Shown: positions 20,102 to 30,814, numbered from the stretch's first letter. The stretch is 64,000 bases of DNA from Hyperoodon ampullatus (GCA_949752795.1 OX457061.1:33050425-33114424), one strand, 5' to 3'. A program made the numbers and translations. Notes: generated from the sequence alone by a model not told the origin.

Positions 20102-21339
20102 GAATGACTTGGTGATTGAATCCATACTCTATAGTGATAATGTTAATGACAACAGCTGCAGCAGCAACAATAATGATAATTATTGAAGGTAATGTAGAGT
20201 CTATAAATGGAGTGTCAACTAATCATAAGGGCTCTGCCTTTGGCACTGATGGTAGGTTCTCTCTTGGTCCTCCAGGAACTGGAGCTTACCCAGTGTGGGT
20301 GAGGAGTCAGCTCTGATCCCATGTTCATTCTTCTTCTCCCAGGGGCCCCTGGTGTGTTCCATGCCATCCTATCCCAGGCAGTGAGCACTGAGACGCCTGC
20401 TTCTTTCTTCAGAGTCTTTCTCGCTAATCCTAGATGGTCCTTAGTCTTCACCTGAGGACTTACTCAAAGGATAGTCTAAAAGCCCTTCCTGTTTATCACT
20501 TGAGTTTGATGGAAGCTGAATTTCCCCTCTCGTGTCCCCTCTCCAACGTTGCCTATGTCCTCTGCTTGCTGACCAGTGATGTGAGGAGCTGCCTTTGTCT
20601 AATTTGAACACTCTGGTCTACACTCTTTCTGGAAGAATATGTCCTGCTTCAGCGTGACTGTTCTCTGTTGTCACCCTAGGAAGAGCACGTGAGTCCCAGT
20701 CGGCAGGAAGACTCACTCCCCACTGAGGTGTGAGCAGGACACCGTTGCAGTCCTACTACACTTCCTGTGTAATGAACTTAACACTCCCTGACACCTGGGC
20801 TTAGAATTAATTTAGGACTAATGCTGTTGAGTCAATCCCGGCCCAAGACACTGACATAGAGTAGCCACTTCATGGCCATTCCCTGCTTTTTCCTGCTGGG
20901 TTGAGCCCATGGGCAATGGACTTGGGAGATATTTGCTTCTGTCTGTCACTGAAGTGTCAGGGTTGGAACTTCAGACTTCTAAATGGATTGGGGCAAATAT
21001 TTTCTTCCCAGGATTGCCCTTCAATCCTCCAACCTCAGGTCCCTTGTCAAGCTCCTTGGCAGTGATAAAAGTGTCATCCAGGGGATGGGCAGTCATCCCC
21101 ATTACTGAATGGTGAGGCAAACAGCCAGAGGAAGACAGATGCTCATGCCAGGAAGACCAGCCCCATGCCAGCTCCCCCTTGGCTGAGTCCCTGTGTGTCC
21201 TGGAATGAGGTATAGCCATGTGGCTGGGAGAAAGCTTGGCTCTCAGAGGTCCTAAGTGCCTTGCTCTCCAGCTCTAGGCTAAAAACAGAACTTGGCCTCC
21301 AACTTGATAGTAATCATACCTATCTCTGTCTTTGAGAAT
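20102..21339. other. Long repeat-poor stretch, no gene recognised
   Basis: About 1.2 kb without identifiable repeats after a short ACAATAATGATAAT piece. Chance splice-like signals (a CAG-less acceptor then GTGAGT near 20690) enclose only 9 bases. Open frames are under 90 codons. Confidence 0.5.
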
Positions 21340-21515
21340 TTCTTCTTTTTCAAGTGCTTTCCTTGTTTTCTATTATTTAGCAAGACTTTGAGGCAAGGAT
21401 GATTATTTCTGTGTTACAGATGGGGAAACTGAGGCTTGGGAATCCTTTGCCCCTGATGGAAGAGTTGGTCTGTGGTAGACTTGAGATGTGAACACAGGCG
21501 TGCCCGACCCCAATG
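21340..21515 (-). repeat. MIR SINE relic, antisense
   Basis: TTTCTGTGTTACAGATGGGG, AAACTGAGGCTTGGGAATCC and GATGTGAACACAGGCGTGCC. Confidence 0.85.
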
Positions 21516-21990
21516 CCTGCACTGGGTCTTCTTCTCTACACACAGTGAACCAGGAAGCAATGAAGCCAGTTGTATGCAGTCTGAGGGAAGAGCATTTGCT
21601 GAGCAGATGCCCGGGTACACCGGCCGAATGCCATGGGAATATGGCTTTTTCTTGGTGGTGTGGCAAAATCGAGAAAGTACCCCATGGCCAAAGTGCTTTC
21701 ACCACGAGTCACTTGGTTGTTCTCTTTGTGAGAATTCAGCTAAGGAGCCATAGAGATTCACCTGTGGCTCCTACTGTATATGCCCTAGCAATCCAGGAGA
21801 GTAATTCTGTTAAGCAGTATCCTCTGGGTACATATGGAACCTCCGGGAAGTCATGTGACCCAGGTTAATCAGCACCCAGGTACAATTCAGCTGTTTATGG
21901 GATCACGTAGATTGACTTACTAATATCTCCAGATGATCGGTGTCCAAGTTTTCCAAGTTTTTTTTTCTTTCTGTCTAAAAGTTACACTAC
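21516..21990. other. No feature recognised
   Basis: Two overlapping plus-strand frames of 93 and 126 codons (21472-21868) run through here. They begin inside the MIR and show no recognised motif. Confidence 0.45.
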
Positions 21991-22193
21991 TAATTTCTCT
22001 TCCTCACTGGTTTTCAAGTTACAAATCTAAGCTGTTGTTAAAGGCACCTCTGTGTTGTCCATGGTTTGACCTTTCTCTTAAGCTCATCTCCAGACACTTA
22101 TCCTTTGTAATTCATGCTCCAGCTGTACCGACATCCTGGCGTTTCCAGAAGCAGCCGTGCCGATCCAGGCCTTTGCTCTTGTTGATCCCTTTC

Positions 22194-22321
22194 CTTATTT
22201 TTTAAAAAAAATTTTGGCCGCGCCGCTGGCATGTGGGATCGTAGTTCCCCGACCAGGGACCGAATCACGCCCCCTGCATTGGAAGCCTGGGATCTTAACC
22301 ACTGGACCATCAGGGAAATCC
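22194..22321 (-). mobile_element. tRNA-derived SINE, minimal form, antisense
   Basis: TTTTGGCCGCGCCGCTGGCA, ATGTGGGATCGTAGTTCCCC and the reversed head CCATCAGGGAAATC. Flanked by TGATCCCTTTC at 22183-22193 and 22322-22332. Confidence 0.9.
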
Positions 22322-22332
22322 TGATCCCTTTC

Positions 22333-22547
22333 TTTTTCTTTCTTTTTTTTTTTTTGTGGTACACGGGCCTCTCACTGCTGTGGCCTCTCCCGTTGCGGAG
22401 CACAGGCTCCGGAAGTGCAGGCTCAGCGGCCGTGGCTCACGGGCCCAGCCGCTCCGCGGCATGTAGGATCTTCCCGGACCGGGGCACGAACCCGTGTCCC
22501 CTGCATTGGCAGGCAGACTCTCAACCACTGTGCCACCAGGGAAGCCC
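22333..22547 (-). mobile_element. CHR SINE, short form, antisense
   Basis: Oligo-T, GTGGTACACGGGCCTCTCAC and the reversed head GTGCCACCAGGGAAGCCC. Flanked by TGATCCCTTTC (22322-22332) and TGATCCCTTCC (22548-22558), so it reused the target duplication of the preceding SINE. Confidence 0.95.
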
Positions 22548-22840
22548 TGATCCCTTCCTTTAAAAAGCCCTTCCTCACCTCGTCTCCTTGCCTAGTCGTT
22601 GGACATCTCACAGGTCTCAGCTCAAAGACTCCCTTCCCCTGACATCTTTAGTCAGAGTTAGATGCTCCTTCCTCCTTTTAGCATCCCAGAGCATCTTGTA
22701 ACACTGCCATATCCAGTTTTTGGAGTCACCTGTCTCTCCTCCTTCTTCTGCATGAGGCTGTAGGAGCCTCAAGAGAGGAAATGTGTTTTATTGTTCTCTG
22801 AACACCCAGCACTTATCAGATAGCCTGACTCACGGGAAGC

Positions 22841-23273
22841 CTTTGGGACTTTAACCTCAGGGCAGGTTGGAATCTCAGGCAGGACCGCGCGGGGAAGGAG
22901 AAGAGATAGAAGCAGGTAGAAAGAGCAGGAGGGAACTCACCAGCCTTTCTGATGGGCCCTCACTGTGGGGTACAGTGCTCCCCAGACTCAGGGCCAAACT
23001 GAGTAAAATGCAGGTGAAATGGACACTGGTAAATGCAAACTTGATTCAAGCTTCCCAAGGAGGATGTGCTGCCCAGATTTAAGGGTCTTAGGTTTGGGTG
23101 GGGAAGGGAGAGGTCAGGTCAAGACTCTGGGTGTGGGGTCCTGACTGTGCTGGGGGAAAGGGACTTTTGTTTCTGGAGGAGGAATATGTCAGGGCTTTGC
23201 AGGACAGCAGGGCTGGGCTAACCATGGTGACTTCTATACCAAGATTCCCACTGCAAAGCAGAAAATATGAGAT
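22841..23273. other. No feature recognised
   Basis: Purine-rich, apparently single-copy sequence. Open frames of about 60-70 codons, no homology recognised. Confidence 0.5.
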
Positions 23274-23286
23274 AAAAGTCTCTTGA

Positions 23287-23476
23287 GGGCTTCCCTGGTG
23301 GCGCAGTGGTTGAGAGTCCGCCTGCCGATGCAGGGGACACGGGTTCGTGCCCCGGTCCGGGAAGATCTCACATGCCGCGGAGCGGCTGGGCCCGTGAGCC
23401 ATGGCCGCTGAGCCTGCGCGTCCGGAGCCTGCGCTCCGCAACGGGAGAGGCCACAACAGTGAGAAGCCCACATACC

Positions 23477-23505
<29 letters not shown>
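23287..23505 (+). mobile_element. CHR SINE, short form
   Basis: GGGCTTCCCTGGTGGCGCAG head, GGTTCGTGCCC B-box and an A-run of about 30. Target duplication AAAAGTCTCTTGA at 23274-23286 and 23506-23518, identical. It sits directly against the L1 at 23531. Confidence 0.97.
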
Positions 23506-23513
<8 letters not shown>

Positions 23514-23519
23514 CTTGAA

Positions 23520-23861
23520 ATGGTAATGGTAAAAATAGAACTACCATATGACCCAGCAATCCCACTCCTGGGCATATACCTGGAGAAAATCATAATTCAA
23601 GAAGATGCATGCACCCCAATGTTCATTGCAGCACTATTTACGATAGCCAGGACATGGAAGCAACCTAAATGTCCATCGACAGAGGAATGGATAAAGAAGA
23701 TGTGGTACATATATACAATGGAATATTACTCAGCCATAAAAAAGAACAAAATAATGCCATTTGCAGCAACATGGAAGGACCTGGAGATTGTCATACTGAG
23801 TGAAGTAAGTCAGACACAGAAAGACAAATATCATATGATATCACTTATATGTGGAATCTAA
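23520..23861 (+). pseudogene. L1 ORF2p C-terminal remnant
   Basis: The 113-codon frame carries late ORF2p motifs: PYDPAIPLLGIY, FTIARTWKQPKCPSTEEW, YYSAIKKNKI and SEVSQTQKDKYHM. The first codons lie in flanking DNA, because the L1 copy begins near 23531. Catalytic domains are missing, so it is a dead 5'-truncated copy. Its frame is intact to the natural end, which suggests a fairly young insertion. Confidence 0.95.
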
Positions 23862-24199
23862 AAAAAAATGGGTACAAATGAACTTATTTACAAAACAGAA
23901 GTAGAGTCACGGATGTAGAAAACAAACTTATGGTTACCAAGGGGATAAGGCGGGGAGGGATAAATTGGGAGATTGGGACTGACGTATACACACTACTATA
24001 TAGAAAATAGGTAACTAATAAGAACCTGCTGTATTGAGGGAACTCTACTCAATACTCTGTAATGGCCTGTATGGGAAAAAAATCTTTTTAAAAAATGGGG
24101 ATATATGTATATGTATAACTGATTCACTTTGCTGTACACCTGAAACTAACACAACATTGTAAATCAACTATACACCAATAAAAATTAAAAAAAAAAAAG
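23531..24199 (+). mobile_element. 5'-truncated L1 with ORF2 end and 3' UTR
   Basis: AAAAATAGAACTACCATATG start, ORF2 end, then a 3' UTR with AAACTTATGGTTACCAAGG and CACTTTGCTGTACACCTGAA, finishing in an A-run. Target duplication GAAATGGTAATGGT (23517-23530) recurs as GAAATGGCAATGGT (24200-24213), one mismatch. Confidence 0.95.
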
Positions 24200-24303
24200 G
24201 AAATGGCAATGGTTAAGAAAAAGCACAGGGGTGGCCAGGGATCACTAATTGTTCAGCTGTTACTAATCCCTAATTCTCCACCTAGCTCAATATACCTCTC
24301 AAA

Positions 24304-24347
<44 letters not shown>
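24304..24347. repeat. (CT)n(CA)n microsatellite
   Basis: About ten CT units pass into about twelve CA units. Confidence 0.95.
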
Positions 24348-24611
24348 TGCAACAGCAGTCCTACTGTTGGAATGTGCATTTTTATGAGAAATGATCCACC
24401 AGGGCAAGGTGGAGACTGAAGCTATACCCTCAGTCAGGGCTATGGGTTGGGCCAGCAAGCTCTAACAGCTAGACATAAATCACTTAGTGATAGAACATGA
24501 AAGAAGCCAACAGAAGGTAAAATAAATATTCAGGAGCGGGGACTCACTATTAGTTAATTCTATGTGCCAGGCTGTGAGCTGAGTGCTTCAATACACAGCC
24601 GCACACCACTT

Positions 24612-25060
24612 TAATTAATATTTAATTGAAAAATTTGAGATAATTGTAGTTTTATATATAGTTGTAAAAGAAAAATACAGAGACATCCTGTTTACTCAGT
24701 TTCCCCCAATGGTATCATCTTACAAACCTGTAGTGTGATATCACAACTAGGATATTGTCTCTCTCTCTTTTTTTAAAAAAAAATTTTTATTGGAGTATAG
24801 TTGATTTACAATGTTGTATTAGTTTCTGCTGTACAGCAAAGTGAATCAGTTATACATATACATATATAGGATATTGTCATTGATACCATCTACTGATTGT
24901 ATTCATATTTCTCCAGTTTCACTTGGACTCATTTGTGTGTATATGGTTCTATGCAATTTTATCACACATGTAGTTTGTGTATCTGCAGCTGTTTTCATGA
25001 AACACAATGGAGCCAACACCACAAGGATAGCTTTTGTTGCCCCTTTATAACCACACCCTC
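24612..25060. mobile_element. Ancient L1 3' UTR-like region
   Basis: GAGATAATTGTAGTTTTATATA, TTTCCCCCAATGGTATCATC and CATTTGTGTGTATATGGTTC are typical of old L1M 3' sequence. A young L1 fragment splits it at 24760-24867. A short antisense MIR piece precedes it (24555-24600). Confidence 0.55.
24760..24867 (-). mobile_element. Very short L1 3' end, antisense
   Basis: Only about 108 bases: T-rich start, TTTTTATTGGAGTATAGTTG and CAGCAAAGTGAATCAG. Target duplication AGGATATTGTC at 24749-24759 and 24868-24878, identical. Confidence 0.95.
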
Positions 25061-25214
25061 CCCCTAGTACTCTTTCTCAATCCTCAAAATATCCATGTGA
25101 GGCAACTAAGTCTCAGAGAGTTATGTCATCTGTGACATGTCATTGGATCAGTAAGGAGTGATGTTTTGATTTAGAAGTTTGTCCAAAAACATACATCACA
25201 TTCATTTTCTTAAT

Positions 25215-25960
25215 TTCTCATTTGTTCATTCATTCAACAAATATTTATTGAATGTCTGCTAGGTTCTAAGCACTCGTCTAGGGACTAGGATTTCTTCAGT
25301 AAAAATATGACCAAGTCCCTGCTTCTCATGAAGTTGTCATTCATTCAAGTGTGAGTCAGACCATGGATGTGAAAACCCAATGTGTAATTTCAGGTGAGGA
25401 CAATTGCTCTGAAGAACAACTGAGGAAGGGGCCGGAGGGATGGGCTCTACCGTTTGGGGTAAGGTGACCGAGAAAGCTGCTGTAAGGAAGGGAAATTCGA
25501 GAGCAGTCTTGACCAATGAGGAGTAGGGGACATTGGATTTCTAGGTGAAAAGAGGAGGGCAATCACAGAGCGGCCACGTCGGGGCATGTTTTGGATGTCA
25601 AGGCAGCCAGTGTGTCTGGAGCAGAGCGGGGGACCTGAGGTCAGAGAGGGGCCTGGAGCTGGATTACAGGGGCCTTGCAGGCCGTGGGAAAGAGTTTGGA
25701 TCTTATTCTAAATGGGAGTAGAAGCCACTGGAAGGTTTTGAGCCAGAGAAAAACATGATCTGATTTTCAGTTTGTAAAAAACCACCTTCTGGCTGCTGGG
25801 TGGAGGATGGGCCATAGGAGGGCAAAGCCAAGAGCAGGGGGAACAATTTGGTGGTCACTGCAGCAAACCACATGAAAGACAGGGTGGCCTGGACCAGTGT
25901 GGCAGTGCTGGGAATAATGAGAAGTATTTGGGTTCAAGATGTATTTGTATCCGTGGACCC
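25215..25960 (-). mobile_element. L2 LINE 3' region, antisense
   Basis: TTCATTCATTCAACAAATATTTATTG at the start, then GGGGCCTTGCAGGCCGTGGG, GAAGCCACTGGAAGGTTTTG and ACCTTCTGGCTGCTGGGTG, in the order of the antisense L2 3' region. No coding capacity. Confidence 0.88.
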
Positions 25961-26249
25961 CACAGGACTCGATGCAAGATTGGACATGGGGTGGGCGTGA
26001 GAGCAGACAAGAGAAGGGGATATTTTAGACAGTGCTAACATTGAGTCACTTATTTTCTTTAACCGGGACATCACAGTGTAGTGCTAGACATCAGGAATCT
26101 TATTCTAAGTGAAAGGACCACTGTATCCAAGGCTCTTTGCTTGCTTCTCTCCCCGCAACCCCCCCCACCCCGCCCCGGCCCTTCTCAGCACACATCCTGC
26201 AGGTTCAGTAGAGACAAACATACCCTTGATCTCAGTCTACCCATGAGAA

Positions 26250-26400
26250 AAAGACTATTGGCCCAAACAGTTGGGAAATTGGAGTCTGATTGGACCCAGT
26301 CCCTGGCCCTGAGGGCTCACAGTCTGGTGGGGAGATAGGCAAGTGAAGAAAAACTACAGTGTGAAATGCCAGAGTGGAGAGACCAGTGGGAGGCAGGGGA
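26250..26400 (-). repeat. L2 fragment, antisense
   Basis: GGCCCTGAGGGCTCACAGTC followed by TGGTGGGGAGATAGGCAAG matches the L2 part that reads as a gene-like 'lead to total' phrase in many copies. Short and diverged. Confidence 0.55.
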
Positions 26401-27389
26401 GCATCCAGGGCAATGGACGTGGATTTCGTTGAGTCGCAATGATGGTGGTTGGGCGGCACGTTAGGGATGGTGTCAGGGGATTGAGGGGATGCTCTGGCAT
26501 CAGTCTTGAGGCTTGAGGACATGTTCTCTGTTTATAGAAGAAAGGCTATGAATTCCCAAGATGGAGAAAAACAAGAGCAAAAAAACTGAGTCACTGTGCA
26601 GCATGGAGGGTTTGGGGACGGGAGAGCCATTTGTCCTGGTGGAAACACAGTGCTCACATGCTGCTTGCACAGAATCCTGGTGGTAACTGGGGTTGGAGCC
26701 TTCAAAGATCTTAAGGAAAGGAGTTGCTTGGTTAGTTTTGGATTTTGAGAGTTCACTTTTGCCAGATAAGGAGCTGCATGTATGAAGGTCTACATCTTTC
26801 CTTGGGTGGAGAAAAAGGAGGCCCTCCTGGCTCAGCAACCTTCCTGGGCCTCCCTGGTCTAAACTTCCATCTTATCTGACTCAGCTCTGTAGATGATCAT
26901 CTCAACTGTCCACAGTGAAGGGCTCCCAGTTGCTTCACTGAGGCTGTGTCCACACCTCTCAGTGTGGTAAGTAAAAGTGCCTACTTGCCTCTCTCGTGGG
27001 CAGTGGGGTCTGTCGCAGGAGGACCCTGAGTGGCGAGGGACACACGCGCTTGCGAGGAGGTCCCTCAGCCTGGAATTGCGGGCCCCTTTTTGGAAGCTGT
27101 GGGCTTTGCTTCCTGTGTGGTCTCCCAGTCACCCTCTCAGTTTCTCTATCTGGGAAAATGGGAGAAGAGCATGTAACTTCTTGGGGTGTGGAGGATTTGG
27201 AGAAGGCAGCTGAAAGCTGTCTCCAATATGCTTCTGTCCACACAGGACGCCAGTACGTAGCTGGAGGGAAAAAGTGCAAATGCGTGTGTTGTAGATAAAC
27301 CCAGTCCTTGCTGTTCCACCTCCTTCCTCGGGGCTGTGGTTTTGCTTGTGGTCCAGACCGGCGGAGGTCTTGGCCAAGGAGACAACGTC
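26401..27389. other. No repeat recognised; contains the left part of a long open frame
   Basis: A decoy exon occurs at 26881-26963: acceptor-like ATCTTATCTGACTCAG and donor GTG|GTAAGTA, but all three frames contain stops. The rest lacks recognised features except the frame described separately. Confidence 0.5.
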
Positions 27390-27505
27390 TATCACCTGGC
27401 TGGTTGGTTTTCTCTCCTGTAAAACCGAGTGGTACAGTCCACCTCCCCTGGGGTGATTTGAGAATAGTGGTTGGCACAGAAGTGCTCAATCCACGTTTGA
27501 TACTC
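27390..27505 (+). repeat. MIR SINE fragment
   Basis: TTTCTCTCCTGTAAAACCGAG, then GGTTGGCACAGAAGTGCTCAA: diverged MIR 3' half. Confidence 0.55.
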
Positions 27506-27594
27506 AAAACGGAAAAAGAGGCAGTAAATATCTGAGACTTTTCAGATACATAGCGCTCATCAAATTCTCCAGAGACTGCAAGGAAAGAGCCTAG

Positions 27595-27820
27595 AACATA
27601 GGATTCAGAGCTACACTGTGTGGTTTCAAATTTGTGTGTGTGTCCCTTTGTCACCAGTGATGAGACCTGGGGCGAGTCCCTACGGAGCCGTGGTTTTCTC
27701 TCCTGGTACGTGGGGATCGGACCCTTTGTCTTATCAGGTTGCCCTTCCACTTGTGAAGGTAAAAGAAGATCATGTATATAAAGTGACTGGCACGTCACTG
27801 GCACGTAGTAAGGGCTCAGG
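27595..27820 (+). repeat. MIR SINE relic
   Basis: ATTCAGAGCTACACTGTGTGG, GATGAGACCTGGGGCGAGTC and ACTGGCACGTAGTAAGGGCTC. A duplicated CTGGCACGT (27785 and 27795) lies in its 3' end. Confidence 0.75.
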
Positions 27821-28353
27821 TACCCAGGAGTTGAGTCTCCTTTGCTTTTGCTTCTATTGCTTGTATTCCCGTACCAGCCACAGCTCCATCCTGGAGAAGA
27901 GATGACCTCCCCGGCCAGGCCAGGGACCCAAGGCTCCAAATCTATGTGACGCAGGTTCAAGCGCTGGGCTTTGCAGTTTGCAAAGACAATCAAAGGTTTG
28001 CAGCTGCTGTGTTGGGCTATAGACAAACAGCGGCAGCAGCATGGTGCAGGGGAGTGGGGGGAACTGCCTTTGGGCGCTAGGAAGGCATACATTAGGGGAC
28101 CTTCTTTGAATGTCTAAAAGCCATTTCTGACTTTTAAAAAACAACCCGCCCTCCTCTCTAATCACAAAGAAATTAGATACCATGTTCTCAAATACTATCC
28201 TTTTTGACTCTCCCCCGCGCCCCCCCCCGCTTAGGGTCAGGCACAGCCAAGACCCCAGAAAGTCAAGTCCTGTGTTCTGGCTGCAGGGACACTCAGGAGT
28301 CCTTGTGAAGCCAGAAATGTGGCTGAGTTTAGGGAGAAGTCAAGTAGTAAGCC

Positions 28354-28412
28354 ATTCATGCACTTTCATTTATGCATTCATTCATGCATTCATTCACTCA
28401 TTCATGCATTCA
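28354..28412. repeat. (CATT)n/(CATTCATG)n simple repeat
   Basis: CATTCATGCATTCATTCATG-like units, an expansion of the L2 terminal tail that follows. Confidence 0.88.
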
Positions 28413-28800
28413 TTTAACTGTCATTCACGGAGCACTTACTGTGTGTTGGTAAAGCTGCTGCTGCAGATAAGAAGTCCCCAGGGCATAGCTTCCGCCTGGA
28501 GGGAGATTATGATGTAGGAACCACCCTGGAAGGAGTATGTTAAATGCATTAACTGAGGCACACTCTGGGCCAGCAGGACTCCACAAAGGACTATCGCTGG
28601 AGATCTGACGGAGGCAGAGAACTCAGAAGTGGCTCAAAAAGATGAGTCCGGATTCCTCAGGAAGTCTTTGGGCTGCCAGCTAAGGAAGGTGTTCCCTGCT
28701 GAGAGAACAAAGGGCACCAGGTCTTGCCAAGATGCAGTGCCTTTGGGAAGCCATTGGAAGATCTCAGGCAGAGGAGTCCTAGGACCAGTGAGACAAGGCA
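28390..28800 (-). mobile_element. L2 LINE 3' region, antisense
   Basis: CACGGAGCACTTACTGTGTG, GGGAGATTATGATGTAGG and CCTTTGGGAAGCCATTGGAAG. The plus-strand open frame at 28629-29087 runs antisense to it and into the LTR-like block, and is not a gene. Confidence 0.65.
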
Positions 28801-28934
28801 GCCTGTCTGCAGCCCAGAGAAACCACTGGAAGGAGAGAAAACTGGAGTCAGGGAGGTCAGCGATCGAGGTCAAGGAATCAGAAGGTGAGCCCCACATTGG
28901 AGGCCCTTGCGTGTGTAACTGTTACCTGAAATCT

Positions 28935-29510
28935 GGGTTCGCCTCTGGGTGGGTGCGGAGTCAAAAGACACAACCAAGTCAAAGAGCGGAAGAAGGAAGG
29001 ATTTATCACTTGCAGCAAGTGAGGAGAACACCGGGGATCTTTCCCAAAGCAGTATCTCCCCTAGAAAGTGAGGAATTTTTAAGCTAAGGGTACAAGCATA
29101 TTCATGAGGGGGTTTAGGTGTTGACTGAAGTCACAAGGGTCAGAAAAGGTCAACATCATCATCCCTTAGGTTCCAGTAGATCTGAGGGCTGAGCGCCTGG
29201 GGGGTTAAAATTCTGCAAAACAGCTCAGGAAAGTGTTTCAGGCTAGTCTTTGCCATTGAAAGGGCACTGGGAGTCTTCACAACGGAATTGTTATCTCTGC
29301 TATTGTTACTTCTCTTGCTTGATAACTGTCTCTCTTTTTGTTCCCTTAAGATCATGATTACTGAAATCTGTTCAAGGACAAGCATTGTGAGCAGACTTAG
29401 ATCCCAAAATGGCTTGGGCCAAAAATTGCTTCTCTTACGTCAAGAAAGCCATGCCTGGTTCTCCTCCGGGGATCCCCTACCTTATCTGCTTACATGATAA
29501 CTGTACTATT
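28935..29510. mobile_element. LTR-like block of uncertain family
   Basis: GGAGTCAAAAGACACAACCAAG, AAGGAAGGATTTATCACTTGC, GAGGGGGTTTAGGTGTTGAC and CTGGTTCTCCTCCGGGGATCC give the look of a retroviral LTR in antisense (TTTATC would be the reversed poly(A) signal). I did not find paired TG/CA ends or a clear target duplication. Not coding. Confidence 0.4.
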
Positions 29511-29544
29511 CTATGCATAATTTGCTCTTTGCTGCCAAGAGCTT

Positions 29545-29700
29545 AATTTAGATTAATTGACTGAATTTTCACAGCAACCTTATAAGGCAGGGATTACCTA
29601 CTCAAGGTCACATAGCTAGCACACGGAAGATCTGAGTCTCAGTTATCAGTGAACTTGATGCCTAGCACTGTGTTCTGAAGCCTAAGCCACCAGAGCATGT
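29545..29700 (-). repeat. MIR SINE relic, antisense
   Basis: ACTGAATTTTCACAGCAACC, AAGGTCACATAGCTAGCAC and ACTGTGTTCTGAAGCCTAAG. Confidence 0.8.
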
Positions 29701-30434
29701 GGGTAGATGGGAAGCTTAGGGACGGGCAGAGAGGGCCATTTATGCCCTCCAGCCCCGGTGGTTGCCCCTCCCCTCCTCCTCCAAGTCTAACCTGGCCAGT
29801 AAGGTAGCTCCTGCAGCCCGGCTTACCTGTCTCCTAGGCTTTCTGCAGAGTCATTTGCTCCATAGCAGTTTACCTGCTTCCAGAAGGCTTTGCTCCCTGG
29901 TCATGCCGGCCACCCCCATGCCAATGCCCGCTGTCTCCTCCTGCTGCAAACCCATCCCCTCCGCCCTTGATGCCTGCCTGCGAGGATGCCCCGCATCTAC
30001 CTCCCCTAAGCATTGTGCTCCTTCTGCCCTGCCCCACCCCAGCCTCTCCCACTGCCTCTCCAGCTTCTGAATTTCACACGCTTCAAAAACCCTATCTGTG
30101 TTTCTCCTTTGCTTATGGCCATCCTGCTCCGTAAAAGCTGAAAAGGAGTCATTGGAACTGAATGCTGTGTGGGCATTAATAATGAGGATTGGTCCCTGTG
30201 GTGCGTCTGCCCTTTGAGGCTTGGCACTTCTGAGAGTGGGGAAAGATATAGGTGAGCCCTGGCCACATCAGAGGGGCCTGCAGGGGGAAGTGGTCCAGAG
30301 ACAGCCTCTGTCCAGAGGAGCATGCCAGGCCCAAGGCCCGCGGAAGGCCACCAGAACTGCGCTGAGCCATGTTCCCCAGGTGCAAGGTGTGGCCTCGCCT
30401 GTGGCCGCAACACGGGAACACAGAGCCAGCATTC
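29701..30434. other. Pyrimidine-rich, repeat-poor; no gene recognised
   Basis: C/T-rich left half (29760-30070). Frames on both strands (for example 30006-30413 minus) show no recognised domain. Confidence 0.45.
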
Positions 30435-30680
30435 ACGAGGGCAGCCCTTACTACATACTGGGCACTATCCTGCGTGCATCACAAATTCCATCTCCTTCCA
30501 AACACTCAGCACCTCTGTGAGGATGGTACTGTGGCTACCCCCATTTCACAGACGGAGAAGCTGAGGCAGGTAGAAGTGAAATAACTTGCCCCACGTCACA
30601 CAGGTAAAAAGAAGCAGAACAGGGATTTAAACCCAAGCCCTCCAGCTGGAGTCTGTGCTCCAAACCTCCACTCTGGGCTG
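30435..30680 (-). repeat. MIR SINE relic, antisense, near full length
   Basis: TTACTACATACTGGGCACTATCC, CCCCATTTCACAGACGGAGAAG, CACGTCACACAGGTAAAAAG and GATTTAAACCCAAGCCCTCC. Confidence 0.9.
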
Positions 30681-30814
30681 CTCGCCGACTGCTTCTCCTC
30701 ATCCGGGGCTACTCGGCTGGTGCTCAAACTCCCCTCCCCCTGCTCAGAACATCTGAGACCCCCAAGCCCACTGGAGTCATTGGTTCTTTAACTTGACGGA
30801 AATAAGGCAGAGTT

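Larger units (their letters stand above)
22000..22840 (+). mobile_element. L2 LINE 3' region, sense, interrupted by two SINEs
   Basis: Left piece to about 22193 and right piece from 22548: CTCAGCTCAAAGACTCCCTTCC, ATCTTTAGTCAGAGTTAG, GAGAGGAAATGTGTTTTATTG and CTGAACACCCAGCACTTATC fit the sense L2 3' region. The interrupting SINEs share one target. Confidence 0.65.
26959..28092 (-). other. Longest open frame in the window (377 codons), probably not coding
   Basis: An ATG at 28092-28090 opens an uninterrupted frame. Against a gene: the context is poor (C at -3, T at +4), methionine occurs only at the start, Ser/Pro/Arg/Gln are abundant, and I see no signal peptide, membrane segment or known domain. 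The frame runs antisense through MIR relics at 27390-27505 and 27595-27820. For: under a uniform model a stop-free run this long is unusual in 64 kb. It could be a diverged exon, an exonised-MIR transcript, or chance in a GC-moderate stretch. Confidence 0.2.

Noticed and set aside
20685..20700. Acceptor-like CACCCTAG followed by GTGAGT
   Set aside because: The sites enclose only 9 bases, with nothing else supporting an exon.
26881..26975. Exon candidate with good acceptor and GTAAGTA donor
   Set aside because: All three frames between the sites contain stops, so it cannot be an internal coding exon; could only be non-coding.
28629..29087. 152-codon plus-strand frame
   Set aside because: Crosses an antisense L2 relic and the LTR-like block; no protein family recognised.
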